NCBI GenBank assembly: GCA_016710265.1
Contig: JADJJL010000007.1
Span: 62,001-126,000 of the forward strand
From: Saprospiraceae bacterium
GTDB lineage: Bacteria > Bacteroidota > Bacteroidia > Chitinophagales > Saprospiraceae
Direction of reading: 5' to 3'
DNA length: 64,000 bases
Shown: positions 10,068 to 17,094 of the stretch, one piece after another
How the letters are laid out: the number at the start of each line of letters is the position of its first letter
Numbering within the stretch: the first letter of the stretch is position 1
Position numbers and translations under genes: made by a program
The notes under the pieces: model-generated
Seen by the model: the letters and a program-made list of their open reading frames with translations, nothing else
Databases searched by the model: none
Told to the model about the DNA's origin: nothing

Positions 10068-10070
10068 ATA

Positions 10071-12488
10071 TTACTTTGTTATTAAGCATTTTAGCAAATG
10101 ATGTTTGCTTTGAAAATAATAAATCCCAGAAGGGTAGGAGTCCCAATTGAAATTCAGTTGATGAATACTTAACTTTTGCAAACCACCTTGAATTGAACAA
10201 AATAAACCTACTTCATCATCATTCCCTAAAGCTAAGAGTTGAGATTTATGAAATACTGTCTTAATAGATTTACTTTCGTAATTACTAGTTTGAACTGAAT
10301 TAATAATATCAAAATTGGCATTCATACTAAAATAACCCATACCATGTGTAAAAATCGAAAGTTGTTTCTTACTTTCTGAGAATTTTAAGTCATACACTGG
10401 CACAGCATCAATTTTTTGATCTGTTAAATTGATCCATTCTTTACCTTTATTAAAAGTTACAAAAAGACCAAAATCATTGCCTGCAAAAATTATATTATCA
10501 TTCGCCGGATGGAACAAAACACAATGGATCGGTATGTCAGGTAAATTTCCATCTATGTTTGACCAATTCTCTCCATTGTCATCACTTAAATAAATATGAT
10601 CAGTTAGGTATCCAGAAAATGCAACTAAAATTTTTTGATTTTTAATTGGATGAATGTCAATATCTGAAATAATTCTATTGGGCAATTGTATACCAAGATT
10701 TTTTATTTCATTACTTTCTAGGTTTATGGAATACACATTACTAATCGCAGCCTGTAATGAAAATGAGGAGTAATATGCTTTTTCTAAGTCATGTGGATCA
10801 ATTTGAATAGAATTGACAATTTCCATTCCAGTACCAAATGAAATTTCATTCCAATTTCCTCCTTTGTCTTTCGAAACATTCAATTCTTTTGAACCGGAAA
10901 TTAATACATCCCCTTTTTGAGGATGCATAACAAAGGGTCCTATAAAAACAGAATTAAGATCAGCTTTTCTAAGTTCAATCCAAGTTTTGTTTCCATCATC
11001 GGACCTTAGAATATTTCCAAATTGACTGGAAATATAGGAAACACTTCTATCTGTGGGATGAAAATAGCAATATCCACCATCACCCTTACCGACTTTAGTC
11101 CAAACACCGTTAGAATCTCTGAATACAGAATGATTGTCTTGAAGTCCGCCCAATATTTTATCAGAATTTGATTTATCAACATCACCTGCATAAAACTGCG
11201 TGGTACCAAGACCTCCATTACAGGAGTAAAAACTTTTTCCAAAATCGTCTGAACGAAAAATACCACCATCCGTACAAAAATAAACTTTATCCGGTTCAAT
11301 TGGATTTTTTACTATATCATGAAAATCTACATGCACTTTGGTAATATTCGGGTATAGTCTTTCAAATCGATTTCCGGAACCAAACTCATCAAGAAATAAA
11401 TCTACACCTCCTGCCAATAGTTTGGAAGGATTTTGTTCGTTTACAACCAATCCATTGGCATACCAGCCCTGATAGCTTGAAATATCTGGTATGGTATGGT
11501 GAAAGTATGTTTCAAAAGAATTATAAGTTCGTACAAAACGAATGGTTTTAAATTGATCTGATATAACAGCAAAGATCTTCTCAGGATCTTTGTCCTGATT
11601 TGCCAACATGATTTTACCTTGATAATGAGAGGTATCAGGTAATACAATCTTTTTCCAACGATTGCCACCATCTATACTTTGGTATAATCCGTAATCTTTC
11701 GCCCCAATACCCCCAATGCTTACTATTAATTTATTTGAGTGATTAGAGTTCAAAACAAGACCATGAACTAACTTTTTGTCGAATACCTTAATCCAATTTT
11801 CTCCTGAATTTACTGATTTGTAAAGTCCTTCAGAAGTAGCTGCATAAACTGTATCAGGTCCATTTTTACAAAAAACTATTTTATGAACTCCTTTCGGAAA
11901 TTGATTTTCCCAATTGAGTACTGATTGCCAGGAGTCTCCACCATCCTTTGATCGCAATATTCCTATCCCAGGAAATCCTCTTAATGTTCTAGAATTTTTA
12001 CCATCCCACAATTCTTCAGCATGGTATATTTCACCCGTTCCAGCCAAAATTATATTTGGGTTGTTCGGATGGATGGCAATTGCAGAAAAACTACTTACCA
12101 AATAATTGGTTTTCACATATTGCCACGCATTTAATCCTATCCCACCAGTTTCAGATTTCCACAATCCACCGGATGCGCTACCTGCCCAGAGTTTTTGGGT
12201 ATCATTAGGATGTACCGCCAAACAAAGCATCCTGCCTGCAATTTGATCTGGGCCACCATAACTCCATCCATGATCGTTTTGTATGGATGCTTCAAGTCTC
12301 GGAATCTGGGTTACTGAAACCCTCGCATTTTCATAATACAAGCTTGTATTCAATTCAACAAATGGGAATTTTTCCATTTGGGCGGCTTGGCTTAATCTAC
12401 TAAAAGATTCAGATTTTGGCTGAATCGCTTTATCAGAATTTTGACAAGATAAAATCAAACAAATTATCAAAAATAGAATACCTCTCAT
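10071..12488 (-). CDS. VPS10/BNR-repeat beta-propeller lipoprotein
   Basis: A protein of about 805 residues built from repeated S-DGG-W and S-D-G-W Asp-box motifs (for example SKDGGDSW, SVNSGENW, SIDGGNRW, SDDGNKTW, SKDKGGNW, SDDNGENW), the signature of sialidase/sortilin-type beta-propellers. I place the start at the ATG at 12488 because it gives a clean lipoprotein signal (MRGILFLIICLILSC) and a 25-base gap after the SUI1 gene; a longer reading from 12548 would overlap that gene and bury the signal. The last residues (PSGIYYFQS, ending LLKCLITK) resemble the end of a T9SS sorting domain but lack the YPNP opening. It probably acts in the envelope; ligand unknown. Confidence 0.85.
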   Translation of the reverse strand: MRGILFLIICLILSCQNSDKAIQPKSESFSRLSQAAQMEKFPFVELNTSLYYENARVSVTQIPRLEASIQNDHGWSYGGPDQIAGRMLCLAVHPNDTQKLWAGSASGGLWKSETGGIGLNAWQYVKTNYLVSSFSAIAIHPNNPNIILAGTGEIYHAEELWDGKNSRTLRGFPGIGILRSKDGGDSWQSVLNWENQFPKGVHKIVFCKNGPDTVYAATSEGLYKSVNSGENWIKVFDKKLVHGLVLNSNHSNKLIVSIGGIGAKDYGLYQSIDGGNRWKKIVLPDTSHYQGKIMLANQDKDPEKIFAVISDQFKTIRFVRTYNSFETYFHHTIPDISSYQGWYANGLVVNEQNPSKLLAGGVDLFLDEFGSGNRFERLYPNITKVHVDFHDIVKNPIEPDKVYFCTDGGIFRSDDFGKSFYSCNGGLGTTQFYAGDVDKSNSDKILGGLQDNHSVFRDSNGVWTKVGKGDGGYCYFHPTDRSVSYISSQFGNILRSDDGNKTWIELRKADLNSVFIGPFVMHPQKGDVLISGSKELNVSKDKGGNWNEISFGTGMEIVNSIQIDPHDLEKAYYSSFSLQAAISNVYSINLESNEIKNLGIQLPNRIISDIDIHPIKNQKILVAFSGYLTDHIYLSDDNGENWSNIDGNLPDIPIHCVLFHPANDNIIFAGNDFGLFVTFNKGKEWINLTDQKIDAVPVYDLKFSESKKQLSIFTHGMGYFSMNANFDIINSVQTSNYESKSIKTVFHKSQLLALGNDDEVGLFCSIQGGLQKLSIHQLNFNWDSYPSGIYYFQSKHHLLKCLITK

Positions 12489-12513
12489 CAGACGTATGTC
12501 AAAATAGATAAAC

Positions 12514-12867
12514 TTACCCACCAGATTTTTTACAATCTTTATACCCAAGCTTAATAAAAAAATCCAATGCTTTTAGTACTTGATTTCCTTGTACTAAAAT
12601 TTCACCATCCTTTGCACTTCCTCCTACGCCACATTTAGTTTTAAGTTGTTTTGTCAAATCTTCAATGGTCTTCTCGCTTTCTTCAAATCCATAAATCCTT
12701 GTAAGTAATTTACCACCTCTAATAGATTCAAGTCGGATCCTAATTTTTTGTTTTTGTTTAGAAATTTGTGATTGATCAGTGTCCTGTTCATCGTAATTTA
12801 GATCATGATTATTAGATGTCGAATAAACCAAACCCAAATCGGATAGTGAATTTAATTTTTTAGCCAT
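12514..12867 (-). CDS. SUI1/YciH-type translation initiation factor
   Basis: A 117-residue protein whose C-terminal 80 residues form the SUI1 (eIF1/YciH) fold: IRLESIRGGK, then LKTKCGVGGSAKDGEILVQG, then a closing helix with LGYKDCK. Members of this family bind the small ribosomal subunit and affect start-site selection; the bacterial role is minor and poorly defined. The N-terminal 40 residues are a polar extension. The gene lies between hscA and the BNR lipoprotein gene on the same strand, only two bases after the ancestral end of hscA, which suggests a compact operon. Confidence 0.9.
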   Translation of the reverse strand: MAKKLNSLSDLGLVYSTSNNHDLNYDEQDTDQSQISKQKQKIRIRLESIRGGKLLTRIYGFEESEKTIEDLTKQLKTKCGVGGSAKDGEILVQGNQVLKALDFFIKLGYKDCKKSGG

Positions 12868-12869
12868 TT

Positions 12870-12935
12870 TTAGACTTTTTTTCCATGTAATGCATTTTGA
12901 ACAGTATAATCCATGGCTTGATGGGCAAGAGGTTA
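12870..12935 (-). other. Severed C-terminal codons of hscA after an in-frame TAA
   Basis: Directly after the TAA that ends the open hscA frame, the same frame continues for 20 more sense codons and then stops at 12870-12872. The translated stretch contains AHQAMDYTVQNALHG, which lines up with the HscA C-terminal helix (pattern FA-RRMD-SV--AL-G in enterobacterial HscA, from memory). Including it brings the protein to 615 residues, the usual HscA length. The TAA sits where a Gln would be expected, so a single CAA-to-TAA change explains it. It could be a true nonsense mutation or a base-calling error. Confidence 0.75.
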
Positions 12936-14717
12936 GGCAAAGTTATTAAGTTGTTCCAAATTCTTTTCGATTAAATTTTTATCCTTATTTTTGATTTGAT
13001 CTTTTATTTGTTCTACAAATTCTTTCAATTTTTGGACATCAATGCTATCTAACCAATTTTCATTTTGATGGATAAATCGCTTCGTATGACTAATGACTAT
13101 TTCCGCTTCATTGATTGCATCAATCAGTCCTTTTTCTTTCATATCAAATTGTGCAAATTCAAGTGAATTTAACAACATTTTTGAAACTTCTTCCGGGCTA
13201 AGACTAAACTGAGAATTTATAGTAATATCTTGCTCTGTATTTGATCTCAACTCCTTGGCTTTTACTTGCAGAATTCCATCCGCATCCACTCTAAAACTTA
13301 CTTCAATTTTAGGTAATCCAAGAGGCATTGGTGGAATATTGTTTAGAACAAATTCTCCAAGTTTTCGATTGTGTTCTACTAAATCTCTTTCACCCTGATA
13401 GATTGCAATTTTTAATTTAGTCTGACCATCTTTAGAGGTAGTGTACTCCTTGGCAAGTTGAGTAGGAATTTTATTATTCCGTGGAATAACAACATCCATT
13501 AGTCCACCCAATGTTTCTATACCTAAGGATAATGGATTGACATCGAGCAAAAGTAAATCCTTTCTTCCTCCAGTTAGTATATCTGCTTGAATAGCTGCTC
13601 CAATGGCAACAGCCTGATCTGGATTTAATTCTGTGTGAACTTCCTGCTCGAAAAATGTTCCAACCGCTTCTCGGATAATTTTCATTCTAGTTGATCCACC
13701 CACCAAAATTACTTTATTTATTTTTGATTTTGCAATTTGAGCATCTTTAAGAGCGAGTCTTGCGCATTCTATGGTTCTATCGACTAAGGTTTTTGTGCAT
13801 TGCAAAAATTCGGATATAGTAATTTCAAATAATTGATCATTCCAATGAATAGATGCACTGTCTTGATCATTAAGTTGTTTACGAACTTCCTCAGCTTTAA
13901 GTCGCAATTGATTCAATAAGGTCCTTTGAGTTGGTATTTCAATTTGGTATTTTTTGGCCCAAAACTCGACGACAGCCATGTCAAAATCATCTCCCCCAAG
14001 ATATGTATCACCTCGGGTAGAAAGTATATCAAACACACCATCCTCAATCCTTAAAATGCTTATATCAAAAGTTCCACCTCCAAGATCATAAACTGCGACA
14101 ATAGAACTTTCTTCCTTGTTCACTCCAATTCCATACGCAAGACTAGCTGCTGTGGGCTCATTGATGATTCTTAAAACGTCCAAACCAGCTAGTTTACCGG
14201 CATCCCTGGTGGTTTGCCTTTGAGCATCATTAAAATAGGCTGGAACTGAAATAACTGCTCTGTTAATTTGTGCACCCGTACTTTTTTCTGCTTCAGTTTT
14301 AAGATGCCTTAACAGCATGGCCGACAATTCCAAAGGATTATAAAATGTATCTCTAACTTTAATTCGGACTGATCCCTCAGTTAAGTCTTCATCTAATTGG
14401 TATCCAAAATACTTTTTTCGATCGCTTAAATCATTGAAAGATTTTCCCAATAATCGCTTTATGGAATACAATGTAATCCCATCATTTTCAATTAACTTAT
14501 GTCTTGCTTCTTCTCCAACAAGTATATTACCATCATCTGCAAAATGGATAATAGAGGGCACAAAAAGATCATTCCCACAATGATCCTTTAATATTTGGCT
14601 GGTGCCATTCACTGTAGAAGCGATCAAACTATTGGTTGTACCAAGGTCAATCCCTACTATAAGTTCTTGATTTTTATTGACTTCACCAGTCTTTAAATTA
14701 ATAGGAATTTTAGCCAT
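12933..14717 (-). CDS. hscA: HscA-like Hsp70 chaperone, truncated by premature stop
   Basis: A 594-residue Hsp70 with all ATPase signatures: VGIDLGTTNS (residues 22-31), VYDLGGGTFDIS in the middle, and VILVGGSTRMKIIREA (phosphate-2 region). The substrate domain includes DVNPLSLGIETLGG. The opening MAKIPINLKTG and the overall size point to the iron-sulfur-cluster chaperone HscA rather than DnaK, which would be about 640 residues with an acidic tail. HscA works with HscB and the scaffold IscU. No isc gene is visible nearby. The frame stops 21 codons early (see the separate tail entry). Only part of the C-terminal lid is lost, so ATPase activity could remain. The gene is divergent from yhhQ. Confidence 0.85.
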   Translation of the reverse strand: MAKIPINLKTGEVNKNQELIVGIDLGTTNSLIASTVNGTSQILKDHCGNDLFVPSIIHFADDGNILVGEEARHKLIENDGITLYSIKRLLGKSFNDLSDRKKYFGYQLDEDLTEGSVRIKVRDTFYNPLELSAMLLRHLKTEAEKSTGAQINRAVISVPAYFNDAQRQTTRDAGKLAGLDVLRIINEPTAASLAYGIGVNKEESSIVAVYDLGGGTFDISILRIEDGVFDILSTRGDTYLGGDDFDMAVVEFWAKKYQIEIPTQRTLLNQLRLKAEEVRKQLNDQDSASIHWNDQLFEITISEFLQCTKTLVDRTIECARLALKDAQIAKSKINKVILVGGSTRMKIIREAVGTFFEQEVHTELNPDQAVAIGAAIQADILTGGRKDLLLLDVNPLSLGIETLGGLMDVVIPRNNKIPTQLAKEYTTSKDGQTKLKIAIYQGERDLVEHNRKLGEFVLNNIPPMPLGLPKIEVSFRVDADGILQVKAKELRSNTEQDITINSQFSLSPEEVSKMLLNSLEFAQFDMKEKGLIDAINEAEIVISHTKRFIHQNENWLDSIDVQKLKEFVEQIKDQIKNKDKNLIEKNLEQLNNFA

Positions 14718-14762
14718 TAGCCTATATAAACCATATTAATGGAGGAGTGTTTAGTCTGGATT

Positions 14763-15554
14763 ATGTTAAATCTATCAAATAATAAGCAGGTTTCATTATT
14801 TGTGGTGCTTGCGGGCATATTTGTAACAAATGTCATATTGGCTGAATTTTTAGGAGTCAAAATATTTTCTTTAGAACACACGCTTGGCATAAAGCCTTTT
14901 AGTATTGATCTTTTAGGATTTGAAAACCTTTCTTTTAATCTAACTACTGGAGTTCTCTTATGGCCTTTGGTTTTTGTATTAACAGATTTGATCAATGAAT
15001 ATTATGGGCCTAAAGGAGTACGGTTTCTATCTTATATGGCAGCATTTTTGATACTTTTTGCTTTTCTGGTAGTTTCTTTGGCGATTCAGCTTGTTCCTGC
15101 GGATTTTTGGCCGCAATCACATATTCCTTCTGGTGCGAATGCCACTGAGCTTCCAGTGAAAGACCTTAATGTGGCTTACCAACTAATTTTTGGGCAAGGA
15201 AGATGGATCATCGCTGGCTCGTTAATCGCTTTCTTAATCGGTCAAATATTGGATGTGTTCGTATTTCATAAAATAAAAGAAAAAACGGGTGAAAATAAAA
15301 TTTGGCTAAGGGCCACTGGTTCGACTTTGGTTTCACAGTTTGTGGATAGTTATATAGTGTTGGGGATCGCCTTTTACCTTGGAGCTGGATGGCCACTGGC
15401 TCAAGTTTTGGCAATTGGAACGGTCAACTATTTATACAAATTTGTTGTCGCCTTATTGTCTACTCCTTTAATTTACCTTGCTCATCACTTTATTGAAATG
15501 TATTTGGGTGCCCAACTGTCTAAATCATTAAAAGATGAAGCCATTGCGTCTTAA
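14763..15554 (+). CDS. yhhQ: Queuosine precursor transporter (YhhQ/VUT family)
   Basis: A membrane protein of about 263 residues with roughly six hydrophobic helices. It matches the YhhQ/VUT family, which imports queuosine precursors (preQ0/preQ1) for tRNA modification. Family-like segments are NVILAEFLGVKIF near the N-terminus, LTDLINEYYGPKGVR in the first half, and RATGSTLVSQFVDSYIVLGIAF in the second. I start at the ATG at 14763 (MLNLSNNKQ), since the upstream ATG at 14739 adds eight unlikely residues. The gene is followed after 15 bases by ctlX, so these two may be cotranscribed. Confidence 0.9.
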   Translation: MLNLSNNKQVSLFVVLAGIFVTNVILAEFLGVKIFSLEHTLGIKPFSIDLLGFENLSFNLTTGVLLWPLVFVLTDLINEYYGPKGVRFLSYMAAFLILFAFLVVSLAIQLVPADFWPQSHIPSGANATELPVKDLNVAYQLIFGQGRWIIAGSLIAFLIGQILDVFVFHKIKEKTGENKIWLRATGSTLVSQFVDSYIVLGIAFYLGAGWPLAQVLAIGTVNYLYKFVVALLSTPLIYLAHHFIEMYLGAQLSKSLKDEAIAS

Positions 15555-15569
15555 CTCTAAAATTTAAAC

Positions 15570-16496
15570 ATGCAACATCGTCAACTAAGTTCCCGGGTTA
15601 TCATGGTAAGGCCCGCCCATTTTGGATTTAATCCGGAGACCGCATTAAATAATAAGTTTCAAACCAATGTTTCTGAAATTTCTGCCACAGATGTAAATCA
15701 AAAGGCCATTGCAGAATTTGACAATATGGTTGCCTTATTGCAAAAAAATGGAATTGAAGTATATATTCATAATGATGATCCTCTTATTGTTAAGCCTGAT
15801 GCCATCTTTCCTAATAATTGGATCACAATGCATGAGGATGGCAAACTAATTACCTATCCTATGTTTGCACCTTTGCGACAAAGGGAAAGATCAGAAGAAT
15901 TAATCCAAAAAATAAGCTCTAAGTTTTTGGTGAACGAGCAGATTCATTTTGAACAGTATGAAAATGAAGATAAGTTTTTAGAAGGGACAGGTAGTATGAT
16001 TTTTGATAGAACGAATCAACTTGTTTATGCCTGTATTAGTGAAAGAACAAATTTAGACCTGCTCAAGAAACTTGCTTACAAACTGGAATACGAAGTAATT
16101 GATTTTGATTCTCGTGATCAAAATGGCTTCCCAATCTATCACACCAATGTGATGATGGCTTTGGGTCAGGATTTTGTGGTTATATGTCTTGAATCGGTCA
16201 ATATCGAAGATCAGAAAAAATTAATAGACGCATTTAATAAAACCAATAAAGAAATAGTAAATATTACTTTTAAACAAATGAATGCATTTGCTGGAAATAT
16301 GTTACAACTTATTTCTATTGAAGGTCAAGCTATTTTGGTCATGTCCAATTCTGCTTATCAAAGTTTAAATTCAACACAATTAAAACAACTTGAATCCAAA
16401 ACTAAACTATTGGTCGTTGAAATACCTACCATTGAAAAAATAGGAGGAGGAAGTGCAAGATGTATGATCGCAGAAAATTTCTTAGAGCCCAAATAG
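15570..16496 (+). CDS. ctlX: Citrulline utilization hydrolase, CtlX type
   Basis: A 308-residue member of the guanidino-group-modifying (arginine deiminase/amidinotransferase) superfamily. The opening VIMVRPAHFGFNPETA and the C-terminal GGGSARCMIAE, with the catalytic Cys at residue 298, are typical of the Bacteroidota CtlX group linked to citrulline breakdown. Other family segments are IFPNNWITMHEDGKLITYPM and FLEGTGSMIFDR. It is cytoplasmic, without a signal peptide. It follows yhhQ closely and converges with the DUF6702 gene. Family membership is clear; the exact substrate rests on family knowledge. Confidence 0.88.
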   Translation: MQHRQLSSRVIMVRPAHFGFNPETALNNKFQTNVSEISATDVNQKAIAEFDNMVALLQKNGIEVYIHNDDPLIVKPDAIFPNNWITMHEDGKLITYPMFAPLRQRERSEELIQKISSKFLVNEQIHFEQYENEDKFLEGTGSMIFDRTNQLVYACISERTNLDLLKKLAYKLEYEVIDFDSRDQNGFPIYHTNVMMALGQDFVVICLESVNIEDQKKLIDAFNKTNKEIVNITFKQMNAFAGNMLQLISIEGQAILVMSNSAYQSLNSTQLKQLESKTKLLVVEIPTIEKIGGGSARCMIAENFLEPK

Positions 16497-16534
16497 TTCC
16501 AAAAATTATTGTGTTAAAATCTTATTTCATAAAA

Positions 16535-17017
16535 TCAGTTCAGAACCCATTCAACTTCAGGCTTATTCTTACTGAGTTGAGTACTTTTTTTCTGCTTATC
16601 ATACTTAAAGTGCACAATATTATTTTGAGTACTTATAATTTCAGTTAAAAAATTAAGTCTGATATTGATTTCCTTTGGAATTTCACAATTTACTTCTCGA
16701 TAAATAAGAATTGCTTCTTCATCCTCTTCAAATCCAACAAAATTTGGAATTATGATTTGCCCATTGACTTTTATCGAACTAGTCTGAATAAGGTACTGGT
16801 TTATAACTTCTATGTTCCTTTCGATTAAACTATCATTTAATAAATCTATTTTCTGTCCATTTCTAAATGATAAAGCCCGCTCGAAATCATCTGTAAAAAT
16901 CCGATGCGTGATCTCAAGAGTCTTGGACTCTTCTTTATAATTTAGGTGTGAAACACTTACAAAATGTGGATGAAACCATAGGTTGAAACTGAATAAAATG
17001 CTCCAAATCATACACAA
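16535..17017 (-). CDS. DUF6702 family exported protein
   Basis: A 160-residue protein with a short hydrophobic N-terminal signal followed by HPHFVSVSHLNYKEESKTLE, the usual start of the mature DUF6702 family, and the motif ITHRIFTDDFERAL. The C-terminus is rich in Lys and Ser. Function is unknown. In many Bacteroidota this small protein is encoded next to an M1 metallopeptidase, and here it is divergent from one, with 77 bases between them that hold a strong dyad and a promoter-like box. Shared control of the two genes is therefore plausible. Confidence 0.82.
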   Translation of the reverse strand: MCMIWSILFSFNLWFHPHFVSVSHLNYKEESKTLEITHRIFTDDFERALSFRNGQKIDLLNDSLIERNIEVINQYLIQTSSIKVNGQIIIPNFVGFEEDEEAILIYREVNCEIPKEINIRLNFLTEIISTQNNIVHFKYDKQKKSTQLSKNKPEVEWVLN

Positions 17018-17038
17018 AAATACAAAAGAAATTAATTA

Positions 17039-17056
17039 CTACGAAAGAGTTCGTAG
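17039..17056. promoter_or_regulatory. Perfect 7+7 inverted repeat, candidate operator
   Basis: CTACGAA, a four-base AGAG spacer and TTCGTAG form a perfect dyad in the short region between the divergent DUF6702 and M1 peptidase genes, directly upstream of a TAnnTTTG box. A further TCGTAG half site lies at 17087-17092, just before the peptidase ATG. The layout suits a dimeric repressor acting on both genes. The CTAC/GTAG ends are reminiscent of BlaI/MecI/CopY-type operators, which is only a guess. Confidence 0.55.
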
Positions 17057-17064
17057 AAAAGATT

Positions 17065-17072
17065 TATTTTTG
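17065..17072 (+). promoter_or_regulatory. TAnnTTTG -7 box of M1 peptidase gene
   Basis: TATTTTTG matches the Bacteroidota -7 consensus and lies 22 bases before the peptidase ATG. No TTG is seen at the usual 17-23 base distance upstream; the inverted repeat occupies that place instead. Confidence 0.45.
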
Positions 17073-17094
17073 CATACAAATAATTATCGTAGTC

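Noticed and set aside
12489..12548. Longer N-terminus for the BNR lipoprotein
   Set aside because: It would overlap the SUI1 gene and place 20 residues before a perfect lipoprotein signal.
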